Source: Hoeflea_A sp963921345 (GTDB lineage: Bacteria; Pseudomonadota; Alphaproteobacteria; Rhizobiales; Rhizobiaceae). From it: a DNA stretch of 64,000 nucleotides. This document shows, piece by piece, positions 17,688 through 26,762 of this stretch. Position numbers and translations under genes: made by a program. The notes beneath the pieces were generated by a model. It saw only the letters and a list, made by a program, of their open reading frames with translations, was not told the DNA's origin and searched no databases. Position 1 is the stretch's first letter; each line of letters opens with the position of its first letter. The DNA lies in contig CAWUFE020000007.1 of the NCBI GenBank assembly GCA_963921345.3, positions 2,852,001 to 2,916,000 of the forward strand. The letters run 5' to 3'.

Positions 17688-20240
17688 TCAAAGCCGCGGA
17701 TCGACGGGCTCGCTTTCGAGCGCCAGCACGGCGAGAACGCATTCGTGCACCTTGGCCAGCGACTGCTTTTCGACGAAGCGGTGCAAGCCTTCCAGCCCGA
17801 GCTTGAACTCCCGTTCGGCCAGCGAGAACTTGCGGCCGAGGCCGCGCTCGCGCAGCCGTTCGATGTTGCCGGGCATGTCGTAGTCCGGGCCGTAGATGAT
17901 GCGCAGATAGTCGCGGCCGCGCACCTTCATGGCCGGCTGGACAAGTCCCTTGCCGCCCTTCACCAGAAAGCCGTCGGGCTTGACGACGAAACCCTCGCCG
18001 CCGGCGCCCGTATGCTCCAGCCACCATTCGACCACCGCGGCGCGCTGCTTGTCGTCGCCGGCGTCGATGCGGCGCCATCCGGTGGTGTGCAGGATCGGGT
18101 CGTGCCCGGCAAGCGCCGTCAGCGTTTCCATGTGCCAGACATGCGGCTTGTCCGCGTGCACCGCGCCTTCCGAGGCAAGCAGGTGGAAGGGCGCGATCTT
18201 GTAGTCCTCGATGCTTTCCGCCGTCCAGCAATAGCCGTCGATCGTGCTCGCCATGCGGAGCGCGTTGTCCTGGCGCGCGGCGGCTGCCGTCTTCAGGGCC
18301 TCCAATCCATCGATCGTGCCTGCCGCATCGAGCGCACCCATCAGCGCTTCGGCGGACGCCAGCGCGGCCGCGTGGGTCGGCGTGTATTGCCGTTGCAACA
18401 GCTCGGCCGCCTTGGCCGACCAGGGCATGATTTCGGCGTCGAGCAGCAGCCAGTCGGTCGCCAGCGCCTGCCACAGATCCGCCGTCCCGATCGCTTCGGA
18501 CAGCCGCGCAATCACCGCGGCTTCCAGAGCAGCGTCACGGAAAAACGGCCGGCCGGTGCGCGTGTAGACGATGCCTGCCTTGGCGTCTTCCACACCGAAG
18601 CGCTGCCGGGCCGCCTCGGCGCCTTTGGCGACGACCAGCAGCGCCCGCGAGCCCATGTGCTTTTCCTCGACGACGAGGTCGGTCACCCCGCGCTCGACAA
18701 AGAAATCCAGCGCCTTGTCCGGGTGCTCCAAATAGGGCCCCTCCGTCGCCGTCGGCGATGCGGCCATGGTCGGCGGCAGATAGATCAGCCAGCGCGGGTC
18801 GACGGCAAAGCGGCTCGCAACTTCGAGCGCCGCGAGGCTGTTTTCCTCCGGGATCAGCAGAGTGCTGGAAAAGCGGGTTTCGATGCGCCGCTTGCCGACA
18901 TAATCGTCGAAATAGAGCAGCCGGTCGTTGTCTTGCTGGGCGGTGCGACCGCGATCATGGTCGAGCGGACGCGCCGGCTCGCAATATTGCCGGTGGGCGG
19001 CGACCGAGACGATCTCGCGCTCCGGCCAGCGCAGTGCCGTCAGCCTGTTGCCGAAGACGCAGCCCGTATCGATGCAAAGCGTGTTGTTGAGCCAGTCGGC
19101 TTCCAGCGTCGGCGTGTGGCCGTAGACGACGGCCGCGTCGCCGCGATACTCGCGCGCCCATTCGAGCCGCACCGGCAGGCCGAATTCGTCCACCTCGCCG
19201 GTGGTATCGCCGAACATGGCAAAGGTTCGCACCGCGCCGGAACCGCGGCCGTGCATTTCTTCCTTCAGCCCCGCATGGGCGACGACCAGCGATCCGCCGG
19301 CGAGCCAGGCGTGCGAGCGCAGATCATAGGTGAAATCCCTGACCCGCTCGCGGAACGCCTCTGAGGTCTGCTCCAGCTCCGCCACCGTCTGTTCGAGTCC
19401 GTGCCTGATCTGCACGTTGCGCCCGTTCAGCCATTTGTTGAGCTTGAGGTCGTGATTGCCGACCACGCATTGCGCCGAGCCTTCGGCGCACATGCCCATG
19501 ACAAGCCGAAGGCTGTCCACGTTGCGCGGGCCCCGGTCGCAGATATCGCCGACGAAGAACGCCGTCCTGCCGTCCGGATGGCGGGCGCCGATCAGGTCCT
19601 CCGACCCCGTTTCATGGGCATCGATGTCGTAGCCGAGCTCCGTCAGCAGCTCCGTCAGCTCGTCGAAACAGCCGTGAACGTCACCGATGATGTCGAACGG
19701 GCCCGCCAGGCGACGCTGATCCGTCCACAGCGGTTCCCGCACGATCTCCAGTGCGTCCACCTGCTCGGGCGTTCGCATGACCTGGATCTGGCGAAACCCT
19801 TCCTTCTGCAGCCCGCGCAGGCCGCGGCGAAGCTCGCGGGAGTGATTGCGCGGCACATGGATGCCGTAGTCGCGGTTGCTGCGCGTCCTGTTGCGCCCAT
19901 GGCAGATATCCGCATCGATATCGAGCACCAGCGCCACCGGCAGCGCGTGATACTGGCGCGCCAGCCGAACCAGCTTGGCCCGGTCCTCGCGGCGCACCGA
20001 CGTCGCATCGATGACGGTCAGTTTACGACGGCGCAGGCGGATGCCGGCCATGGCATGGACCAGTTCGAAGGCATCTCCCGTTGCCGACTGATCGGTCTCG
20101 TCGTCGCAGACAAGCGCCCGGCACCGGTCAGACGAGATGATCTCGGTCTCCAGGAAGTGCTTTGCCGCAAAGGAGGATTTGCCGGACCCGGTGGGTCCGA
20201 TCAGCACGATCAGGGCGAAATCGGGGATCGAGATTTTCAT
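17688..20240 (-). CDS. pnkp: Polynucleotide kinase-phosphatase Pnkp, RNA end-healing and sealing enzyme
   Basis: An 850-residue three-domain RNA repair enzyme. The N-terminal 5'-OH kinase has P-loop GPTGSGKS at residues 15-22. The central metallophosphoesterase, the 2',3'-phosphatase, has GDVHGCFDE, GDICDRGPR, GNHDLKL and later GHTP. The C-terminal third is the ligase-like adenylyltransferase with KxxG in EEKHMGSR. It heals both ends of broken RNA and, with Hen1, seals it. ATG at 20240 overlaps the Hen1 stop as ATGA, indicating translational coupling; the open frame upstream is not part of the protein. Confidence 0.93.
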   Translation of the reverse strand: MKISIPDFALIVLIGPTGSGKSSFAAKHFLETEIISSDRCRALVCDDETDQSATGDAFELVHAMAGIRLRRRKLTVIDATSVRREDRAKLVRLARQYHALPVALVLDIDADICHGRNRTRSNRDYGIHVPRNHSRELRRGLRGLQKEGFRQIQVMRTPEQVDALEIVREPLWTDQRRLAGPFDIIGDVHGCFDELTELLTELGYDIDAHETGSEDLIGARHPDGRTAFFVGDICDRGPRNVDSLRLVMGMCAEGSAQCVVGNHDLKLNKWLNGRNVQIRHGLEQTVAELEQTSEAFRERVRDFTYDLRSHAWLAGGSLVVAHAGLKEEMHGRGSGAVRTFAMFGDTTGEVDEFGLPVRLEWAREYRGDAAVVYGHTPTLEADWLNNTLCIDTGCVFGNRLTALRWPEREIVSVAAHRQYCEPARPLDHDRGRTAQQDNDRLLYFDDYVGKRRIETRFSSTLLIPEENSLAALEVASRFAVDPRWLIYLPPTMAASPTATEGPYLEHPDKALDFFVERGVTDLVVEEKHMGSRALLVVAKGAEAARQRFGVEDAKAGIVYTRTGRPFFRDAALEAAVIARLSEAIGTADLWQALATDWLLLDAEIMPWSAKAAELLQRQYTPTHAAALASAEALMGALDAAGTIDGLEALKTAAAARQDNALRMASTIDGYCWTAESIEDYKIAPFHLLASEGAVHADKPHVWHMETLTALAGHDPILHTTGWRRIDAGDDKQRAAVVEWWLEHTGAGGEGFVVKPDGFLVKGGKGLVQPAMKVRGRDYLRIIYGPDYDMPGNIERLRERGLGRKFSLAEREFKLGLEGLHRFVEKQSLAKVHECVLAVLALESEPVDPRL

Positions 20241-21652
20241 GCCCGTTCCCCCTCCGCCGGCTTGCGTTCGAAAACCGCCATCTGCGACGGGGCGCCATGT
20301 GTCTCGTCCACCGGCCCCAGCGGTTTCAGTGTGACGGCGTAGCCGTACTCCTCGGCAACGGGCCCACACCAGTCTTCGAATTCCTGGCGGGTCCACTCGA
20401 ACCGGTGGTCGGGATGCCGCAGCGCACCCTCCGTCATGCCTTCAAACAGGCTGTTGTATTCGCGGTTCGGCGTCGTCACCAGAACGATGCCGGGCGCCGC
20501 CTCTCCGAACACCGACATGGCCAGAGCAGGCAGCCGCGGCGGGTCGATGTGCTCGATCACCTCGACCAGGGTGGCAGCGTCGAACCCGCGCCAACGCCGG
20601 TCGGCATAGGTGGCGCTGCCGAGCTGCAGGCTGACGCGCTCGCGCAGGGCGTCGCCGGCTTCGTCGAGCTTGAGCCGGCGAGCCGCACGTTCCAACGATG
20701 CGACCGAGGGATCGACGCCGAGAATGCTGGCCAGGCCGCGCTGCCGCACCAGACGCTGCAACAGCCTGCCCTCTCCGCAGCCGATATCGACGACCGACGT
20801 GACGCCCCGTTCGGCCAGCGTCTCGGCGACCGTTTCCAGACGCAGCTCGTGCAGCCGGATCGGCTTCTCCAGCGTCAATTCACCTTCCGCCTTCGTCTGT
20901 TCCGTTTCGTCCTCGGTATCCGGATCGCCGTCGGCCAGCCGCGCCAGCGCCAGATCGACCAGGCCGCGCCGGTGCTTGAGGGATCGGCGGGCGATCAGCT
21001 CGCGCGCCGGGTGGGTCGCAAGCCAGCCCTCGCCCTTGGCCATCAGGTTGTCTATTTCCTGCCGGTCGATCCAGTAATGCTTGGCGTTGTCGAGCACCGG
21101 CACTAGAACGTAGAGGTGGTTGAGCAGGTCGCGAAGCCTCACCGTTCCGGCGATCGTGAAGGCAAACAGGTCGCGGCCGGACCCGGCGCTCAGCAACGTC
21201 GTCTCGACGCCATAGCCGAGCGGCTCGAACATCGCGCGCACGAGGTCGTCGCCGCTGGAGGCCGAAACCGGGACGACCCGCGCCTCGAACGGCAGGGCGC
21301 GATCGGCAAGCGTCTGCCGTTCCTTCGACTTGCCGGCCATGGACTGGCCGAAACAGCGGCCGAGCGCGACCGACAGAAACGAGTTGGCCGCATAGGCCCG
21401 GTCGTTGACATACTGATCCAGCAGGCCGTCGGCGCGGCCGCCCTTGCCGCGAACCAGCGCCACCGGATCGACGTCCAGGTAAAGCACAGCCGTTGTGCGG
21501 TCATCCGTAGCTTGCGTGTAGAAAACGACCGCCTTGCCGGCCGCGGTGTCGCGCTCGTGCAGGTGTGCCGGATGCTTGTGCAGCAGGAAGCCGAGATCCG
21601 TGGCCGCGTAATCGCTGCCTCCGGGTGCCTTCAGGGTGATCTCGATCTGCAT
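20237..21652 (-). CDS. hen1: 3'-terminal RNA ribose 2'-O-methyltransferase Hen1
   Basis: A 471-residue partner of Pnkp. The first half is the domain that activates the Pnkp ligase (FLLHKHPAHLHERD is typical). The second half is the methyltransferase with SAM motif VVDIGCGEGRLL, metal site EVIEH and a further His in ETHGAPSQMAVFE. It adds a 2'-O-methyl group at the broken 3' end before sealing, so the same site cannot be cut again by ribotoxins. It is upstream of, and overlaps by 4 bases, the pnkp gene. Confidence 0.94.
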   Translation of the reverse strand: MQIEITLKAPGGSDYAATDLGFLLHKHPAHLHERDTAAGKAVVFYTQATDDRTTAVLYLDVDPVALVRGKGGRADGLLDQYVNDRAYAANSFLSVALGRCFGQSMAGKSKERQTLADRALPFEARVVPVSASSGDDLVRAMFEPLGYGVETTLLSAGSGRDLFAFTIAGTVRLRDLLNHLYVLVPVLDNAKHYWIDRQEIDNLMAKGEGWLATHPARELIARRSLKHRRGLVDLALARLADGDPDTEDETEQTKAEGELTLEKPIRLHELRLETVAETLAERGVTSVVDIGCGEGRLLQRLVRQRGLASILGVDPSVASLERAARRLKLDEAGDALRERVSLQLGSATYADRRWRGFDAATLVEVIEHIDPPRLPALAMSVFGEAAPGIVLVTTPNREYNSLFEGMTEGALRHPDHRFEWTRQEFEDWCGPVAEEYGYAVTLKPLGPVDETHGAPSQMAVFERKPAEGERA

Positions 21653-21798
21653 GGCGCGTCACTGTCTTCGTGGCCGCGCGCGGCGCGGCTTCGGTCTTCG
21701 TTTCGTCGGTTCGGGAAGCCCGGCGGCACTTGCACGCCCGGGACCGGTCTCCAATAGGTTGTGCCGCCTTATGGGCGGAAATGCGGCGCCTGTCCACC

Positions 21799-22069
21799 TA
21801 GAGCGAAGGGCGATTAGATTGGATCATTTGATGGCTGCAGATCGGCTCCACTCGGCCAGGCGCGTCGCGCAGCGCGATGTGGGGCATCGGGCAAGCGTCG
21901 CAACGCAGCCGATGGGCCGATATGCAGCCACCCTTCGGGCCGGGCGATTTTGGCCCCTGGCGTCGTTGGCTTGCACTTGTGGTGGGTTGGCACCACGGCG
22001 CGCAATCCGCCTAGCCAGAGACCAAAATCGCCGCGGTCAAATGATGCAATCTAATCGCCCTTCGCTCTA
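21799..22069. repeat. 271-bp palindromic (MITE-like) element A
   Basis: Terminal inverted repeats of 33 bases with one mismatch lie at 21799-21831 and 22037-22069; the outer end begins TAGAGCGAAGGGCGATTAG. A second exact inverted pair, GGCGATTTTGG (21943-21953) and CCAAAATCGCC (22022-22032), is nested inside, with a smaller hairpin GTGGTG/CACCAC in its loop. Ends are TA...TA, which would suit a TA-targeting (IS630/mariner-like) origin. It carries no gene and lies 5 bases after the virJ-like gene, where it may act as a terminator. Element B at 26458 has the same length and layout. Confidence 0.8.
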
Positions 22070-22074
22070 CGCGG

Positions 22075-22737
22075 TCAAAGCGCTCCGACGACCAGGTCGG
22101 CGACCAGGCCGAAATCGCGGTAGCGGTGTCCGCCCGGAATGGTGTGAAACCGGTATTCTGCAGACGGCTCGCAGGCCATGTCCGTTTCCTCTTCGCCGAT
22201 GATGCAGACCAGCTGCTGCTGCGGGAGATCGGCTATTGCCGCGGCTACGTCGTGACTGCCGCGGACGACGCCGATCATGCCGAGCAGGCTGATGCTGAAT
22301 TCCGTCTTTCGAAACGGGCTCATCAGCGCGATCAGGTCGACACGTCCGCGAACGCTGTCGTCCATCAGCGGCCAGGCAAAGGGCAGCGTGTCGGCGCCGA
22401 AGGAGTAGCCGGCAAGGATGACCGTCTCGGTTTGCCAGAGCTCGGTGAAGCGGGCAACCAGCCGGTCATTGTCCGCCGCCATGACCTCAGGCGCCTGCTC
22501 GTGCCAGAAATAGCGCAGGGAACTGACGCCGACGACGCCATAGCCGCGTTCGGCGAGCGCATCGGCGATGCCCTGCATGGTGCCGCTCCAGCCGGCATCA
22601 CCCGACCACAGGATCACCAGGCCCTGCACCGCCCCTTTCGGTTCGGTCACGGTGAGCGGCAGATCGTCGACGGGCGTGTCGGCAGAGACCCGGCCGACAC
22701 CAAGGAGCAGCAGCAGGACCGTGAGGACCGTCCTCAC
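22075..22737 (-). CDS. VirJ/AcvB-domain serine hydrolase, periplasmic
   Basis: A 220-residue alpha/beta-hydrolase with a signal peptide of about 19 residues. LWSGDAGWSG is the VirJ/AcvB entry motif, GYSFGADTL holds the nucleophile Ser, and PGGHRY gives the catalytic His. AcvB homologues in Agrobacterium and Rhizobium cleave lysyl-phosphatidylglycerol and are encoded next to lpiA/mprF, as here. This is the short one-domain (VirJ-like) form. It overlaps mprF by 4 bases, so synthesis and hydrolysis of the aminoacyl lipid are probably coupled. Confidence 0.88.
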   Translation of the reverse strand: MRTVLTVLLLLLGVGRVSADTPVDDLPLTVTEPKGAVQGLVILWSGDAGWSGTMQGIADALAERGYGVVGVSSLRYFWHEQAPEVMAADNDRLVARFTELWQTETVILAGYSFGADTLPFAWPLMDDSVRGRVDLIALMSPFRKTEFSISLLGMIGVVRGSHDVAAAIADLPQQQLVCIIGEEETDMACEPSAEYRFHTIPGGHRYRDFGLVADLVVGAL

Positions 22738-25307
22738 TTGCGGGCGAGCCCCATGGCGCCGCCGGAAATCAGAGTGTTGATGTCGAGCAGCGCTCGCGGC
22801 ACCGCCAGCCCGCCCGGGCAGGCCATGTAGTTGGGACGCCAGACAGGGCTGAACTTCTCCTTGTAGGAGCGCAGGCCCTCGAAGTGATAAAAATCCTCGC
22901 CGCGCTGATAGATCATGGTGCCGATGCGGTTCCAGGACGTGGCCAGCGGGTGGTCGGCAAGGCCGGCAAGCGGAGCGGCGCCGAGATTGAACCAGTGATA
23001 GTCCTCGGCCTGTGCGTGCAGCAGCAGTTCGGCGAACAGGAAATCCATCAGCACGTTCGAGACCTTCGGCCTGTAGCGCATCAGGTCGATCGAGATTTCC
23101 TGTTTTTCAGCACCCGTCAGTATGTTGGCGAAGGCGACGATCTCGCCCTCCTTGCGGACCACGCAGAAATCGAAATTCTTCAGATAATCGTCGTTGAAAT
23201 TGCCGAGGGCGAAGTGCTTTTCGGTGCCCGATTTGATCGCCAGCCAGGCATCCGACACCGCCCTGAGCTCCGGCAGGATCGCCGGCATCTCGGCGCGCGG
23301 GACGATGCCGAATTCCAGTCCGTCCTTGCCGGCCCGCCGCCGGGCATAGCGGAAATCCTTCTGTTTCGGCTGGTCGAGCGAGAAGGTCTTGAGGTCGACC
23401 CAGGCCACCTCGCCTATCTTCAGAATCGACAGACCCATGTCGAGGTAGAGCGGCAGATAGTCCTGGCCGATGGAGTAGAAGACCGTGCGGTAGCCGCCCT
23501 GGTCGGCCAGTTCGCGCAACCGCCAGGCCAGCGTCTCGCCCTGATGCGGATCGCCGATCGGATCGCCCTTGGAGACAAAACTGCCGCCGGTCACGCCATA
23601 CATCAGGAAAGCGCTCTCGTCTTCGGCGACGAGGAAGCGCTTGTCGCCGAGCAAGGCGATGGTGGCGTCGACGTCGGTCGATTCCGAAACCAGCTTGCGC
23701 ACGCTGTCGGGCACCGGACCGACCGGCGTCAGATGCACGGCGCGACGGTTGAGGATCAGATAGAGGCCGAGCGCGAAGACCGCGGCGACGACGGCGACGC
23801 TGGCGCGCAGGAAGCGCGGCGCATCGCCCTTCCACGAGAACTGCCACCACAGCTCGTTGGAATATTCGACATGGCGATAAGCAAAGAAGCCCAGCCATAC
23901 GGCGGCCGCGACGGTGATGGCGATCACTGCCAGCCAGGCGGGCGTGACGGCCCAGATCGGCTGGCCCGACTTTCGGTAGAAGGCGGGCCGGAACGGCACG
24001 ATGATGACGGCGATAACGCCGAGAATGACCGCCTGCTCGTAATCGAGCCCCTTGGCCAGCGAAAACACCGCACCGGCAGCAAGCAGCAGGATCGCCAGGT
24101 TGTAGCCGCTTTCGCGCCGCCGCAGCAGCGCATGGGCGACGATCAGCAGCGCCACGCCGATCAGGCTGGCGATCAGGTGCGAGGATTCGACAAAGGGCAG
24201 CGCCAGCACCGACTCCACCCATTTCTGTTTCAGCGCGCTCGCCGGCAGCGAGCCTGAGAACAGCAGGATCAGGCCGCCGACGAAGGTGAGACCCGCCGCC
24301 AATGGCGGCACCAGCGGTTCCGATGCCTTGCCGATCTCGCGGATCGACCGGCGGATTTCCCGGTGGCCGCGCACCACTTCCAGAAACAGCAGGATCAGCG
24401 CTACCGGGACGAGCGGCAGCAGGTAGTAGATCACCCGGTAAAGCACCAGCGCGCCAAGCACGTCGGAACGGCCGATGACCCCGAGACCGGCCATCAGCGC
24501 CGCCTCGAAAACCCCGATCCCGCCCGGCGAATGGCTCAACGCTCCGAGAATGATGGCGAAGATATAGACGACGAAAAAGCCGCTGAGCGAACCGGCGACG
24601 TCTGCCGGCAGCAGGACGTAAAGAGTGAAGGCAGAGGCGACCATGTCGAGCATGCCGAGGGCGGTCTGCAGCAGGCTGGTGCCGATGCCAGGAATGCGCA
24701 CCGTCATGCCGCGCACCGACACCGACCGGCCGCCGCGGGCGCCCCATGCGAAATAGCCGGCAATGCACACCAGGATGACGATGCCGACGCCGCGCGCCGC
24801 CTCCGTCGGCAGCCATTGCAGCGTGGAAAGACCGCCCGGATAAACGGTCAGTGCGATGCCGATCATGGTGAACATGCCGAGCCACAGCGACATCCAGGAA
24901 AGGAACACGATCTGGCCGATCAGGGCGAAATCCAGTCCCTTCTGGCTGTAGATGCGGTAGCGCAGCGCGCCCCCGGTCAGGACGTGGAAACCGGCAACAT
25001 CGGAAATGGCAAAACCGGCAACGCCGGTCCACGCGGCCGTGGCGTAGGAGACGCGGCCGGGCGCCGCCGTGCGCACGGCGACGATCTCGTAGCCGGCGAT
25101 GGCGGCAAAACTGACGGCCGTCGCCAGCAACGCGTAGAGGATGTGGCTCGCCGGCGTGTTGCGGATATCGGAAAGGACCTCCGCCAGCGTGATGTCTTCG
25201 GTGAAGCGGTGCAGGAGATAGAAGGCGGAAACCGTCACGGCGATGGCCAGCCCGGCCGCCAGGACGGTCCTCAAATGCAGCCGATGTTCCGATACCGCCG
25301 TCGCCAA
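22734..25307 (-). CDS. mprF: Bifunctional phosphatidylglycerol lysyltransferase/flippase MprF (LpiA)
   Basis: An 857-residue inner-membrane protein. The N-terminal part (to about 340) is the multi-helix flippase (AISDVAGFHVLTGGALRYR, LSHSPGGIGVFEA), followed by further helices to about 520. The cytosolic GNAT-like C-terminal domain (about 560-850) transfers lysine from Lys-tRNA to phosphatidylglycerol (VTGGSFVSKGDPIGD, WFNLGAAPLAGL). It lowers negative surface charge and gives resistance to cationic peptides and acid in rhizobia. First gene of a pair with the virJ-like hydrolase. Confidence 0.93.
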   Translation of the reverse strand: MATAVSEHRLHLRTVLAAGLAIAVTVSAFYLLHRFTEDITLAEVLSDIRNTPASHILYALLATAVSFAAIAGYEIVAVRTAAPGRVSYATAAWTGVAGFAISDVAGFHVLTGGALRYRIYSQKGLDFALIGQIVFLSWMSLWLGMFTMIGIALTVYPGGLSTLQWLPTEAARGVGIVILVCIAGYFAWGARGGRSVSVRGMTVRIPGIGTSLLQTALGMLDMVASAFTLYVLLPADVAGSLSGFFVVYIFAIILGALSHSPGGIGVFEAALMAGLGVIGRSDVLGALVLYRVIYYLLPLVPVALILLFLEVVRGHREIRRSIREIGKASEPLVPPLAAGLTFVGGLILLFSGSLPASALKQKWVESVLALPFVESSHLIASLIGVALLIVAHALLRRRESGYNLAILLLAAGAVFSLAKGLDYEQAVILGVIAVIIVPFRPAFYRKSGQPIWAVTPAWLAVIAITVAAAVWLGFFAYRHVEYSNELWWQFSWKGDAPRFLRASVAVVAAVFALGLYLILNRRAVHLTPVGPVPDSVRKLVSESTDVDATIALLGDKRFLVAEDESAFLMYGVTGGSFVSKGDPIGDPHQGETLAWRLRELADQGGYRTVFYSIGQDYLPLYLDMGLSILKIGEVAWVDLKTFSLDQPKQKDFRYARRRAGKDGLEFGIVPRAEMPAILPELRAVSDAWLAIKSGTEKHFALGNFNDDYLKNFDFCVVRKEGEIVAFANILTGAEKQEISIDLMRYRPKVSNVLMDFLFAELLLHAQAEDYHWFNLGAAPLAGLADHPLATSWNRIGTMIYQRGEDFYHFEGLRSYKEKFSPVWRPNYMACPGGLAVPRALLDINTLISGGAMGLARK

Positions 25308-25448
25308 TTCGCCTGCCCTGTCGGTTGCCGAATCGTCAGATCCGCGCTCCTGGGAATTAGTAAATCAAGATGGGCAGAGAGGGAACCGCAGGGCTGCGAG
25401 GGGCAGCTTTCGGTGTCCCCGCCACTTCGAACCCGAGCCGAAGCACCT

Positions 25449-26460
25449 CTAGGTGTTTGATCCCAGGTTTTGATGGTGCAATCTTTTCGCCGGAATGGAG
25501 GGAGGCTCTATGGGATAGGTTCTGCACGGGAGCGCCAAAACGACGGAGGCGGTCCGTCGAGCAATACAGAATAGTCAAGAGAGCCTGAGAACGCTCTCCA
25601 AGCGCTACGGTATCAATCAGAAGACGGTTGCCAAATGGAAGAAGCGGACGTCAGTGGCTGACCTCCCGACCGGGCCGAAGGAACCGCATTCGACAGTGCT
25701 GTCACCGGAAGAAGAGGCGATCATCGTCGCTTTTCGTAAGCATACCCTCTTACCGCTCGACGACTGCCTGTATGCTCTGCAGCCGACCATCCCGCATTTG
25801 TCACGATCTTCCCTGCATCGCTGCCTACAGCGACACGGCATCAGCCGGCTTCCGGAGGTCGAAGGCGACAAACCTCCGAAGAGGAAGTTCAAGAGCTATC
25901 CGATCGGTTACTTCCACGTCGACATCGCTGAGGTGCAGACGGCCGAAGGCAAGCTGCGCCTGTTCGTGGCCATCGACCGGACATCCAAGTTCGCCTATGC
26001 TGAACTGCATGAGAAAGCGGGCAAGATGGTTGCCGCTCAATTCCTGCGTAACCTGATTGCTGCAGTGCCTTACACCATTCACACGGTACTGACGGACAAC
26101 GGCATCCAGTTCACAAACCATGCCCGCCATAAATACGCGTTTCACCACATCTTCGATCGGGTTTGCGACGAGAACGGCATCGAGCACAGGCTCACAAAGA
26201 TCAATCATCCGTGGACGAACGGACAGGTGGAGCGGATGAACCGAACCATCAAGGACGCGACCGTCAAACGCTTCCACTACGACGATCACGACCAATTGCG
26301 CCGGCACCTTCAGGACTTCATCGACGCTTACAATTTCGGACGAAGACTGAAGACCCTCAAAGGTCTCACGCCCTATGAATTCATCTGCAAACGATGGACT
26401 TCAGATCCGGATCGTTTCATCATCGATCCAATCCATCAAATGCCGGGACTGAACACCTAG
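25449..26460 (+). mobile_element. IS481-family insertion sequence
   Basis: Imperfect terminal inverted repeats at 25453-25476 and 26433-26456 (18 of 24 match; ends GTGTTTGATCCC and GTGTTCAGTCCC) enclose one transposase frame. CTAG stands directly outside both ends (25449-25452, 26457-26460), in keeping with the CTAG-centred target site known for IS481. The right copy of CTAG also forms the outer edge of palindromic element B. Confidence 0.85.
25510..26460 (+). pseudogene. IS481-family DDE transposase with premature stop at codon 3
   Basis: The reading frame from ATG 25510 reads M-G-stop-V-L-H-G-S; family members have Gln in place of the TAG at 25516-25518, a one-base CAG-to-TAG change. After it, about 312 codons are intact: helix-turn-helix (TLSKRYGINQKTVAKWKKR), then the DDE core with HVDIAEVQTAEGK, VLTDNGIQF and NHPWTNGQVERMNRT. 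GTG 25654 could restart translation but would lose the DNA-binding domain. The stop codon TAG at 26458-26460 lies in the flanking CTAG target copy. Confidence 0.85.
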
Positions 26461-26728
26461 CCCGCATTTTCTCACACTCGCTGTGGCCTGCGCCGGCTCA
26501 AGCGCGCGTCAGCGTAGGAGAGGTGCGCAGAGCGCACCGGGCGTACGGTCAAGCGCTTCGACGCACGCTGTCGCGCGCCTCAGCCGGCCCGAAGGGTTGC
26601 GTTTCGGCGGACATCTGCGGTCCCGTGCGGCTCAACCGTATGGCCCGATACGCTTTTCGCCACCTGGAACCGCACCTATCTCGCCGAAACGCAACGCAGA
26701 CCGCAGGGAGTGTGAGAAATGCGGGCTA
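26458..26728. repeat. 271-bp palindromic (MITE-like) element B
   Basis: The outer arms, TAGCCCGCATTTTCTCACAC... (from 26458) and its near reverse complement ending AGTGTGAGAAATGCGGGCTA (26728), pair over about 33 bases. Exact inner arms TTGCGTTTCGGCG (26597-26609) and CGCCGAAACGCAA (26682-26694) form a nested stem. Length and arm spacing equal element A, though arm sequences differ. CCGGCCCGAAGGG (26584-26596) is the exact reverse complement of 21931-21943 in element A. It has no gene; the IS481 copy is inserted at its left edge. Confidence 0.75.
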
Positions 26729-26762
26729 GGCAACAAAAGGCAATTCCCGCTATGCTTGCGGC

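Noticed and set aside
20241..20396. Upstream extension of the pnkp reading frame
   Set aside because: It overlaps the conserved Hen1 C-terminus; the kinase P-loop begins right after ATG 20240, as in known Pnkp proteins.
21832..22036. Small frames inside palindromic element A
   Set aside because: The region is explained by nested inverted repeats; no transposase or other protein sequence is visible.
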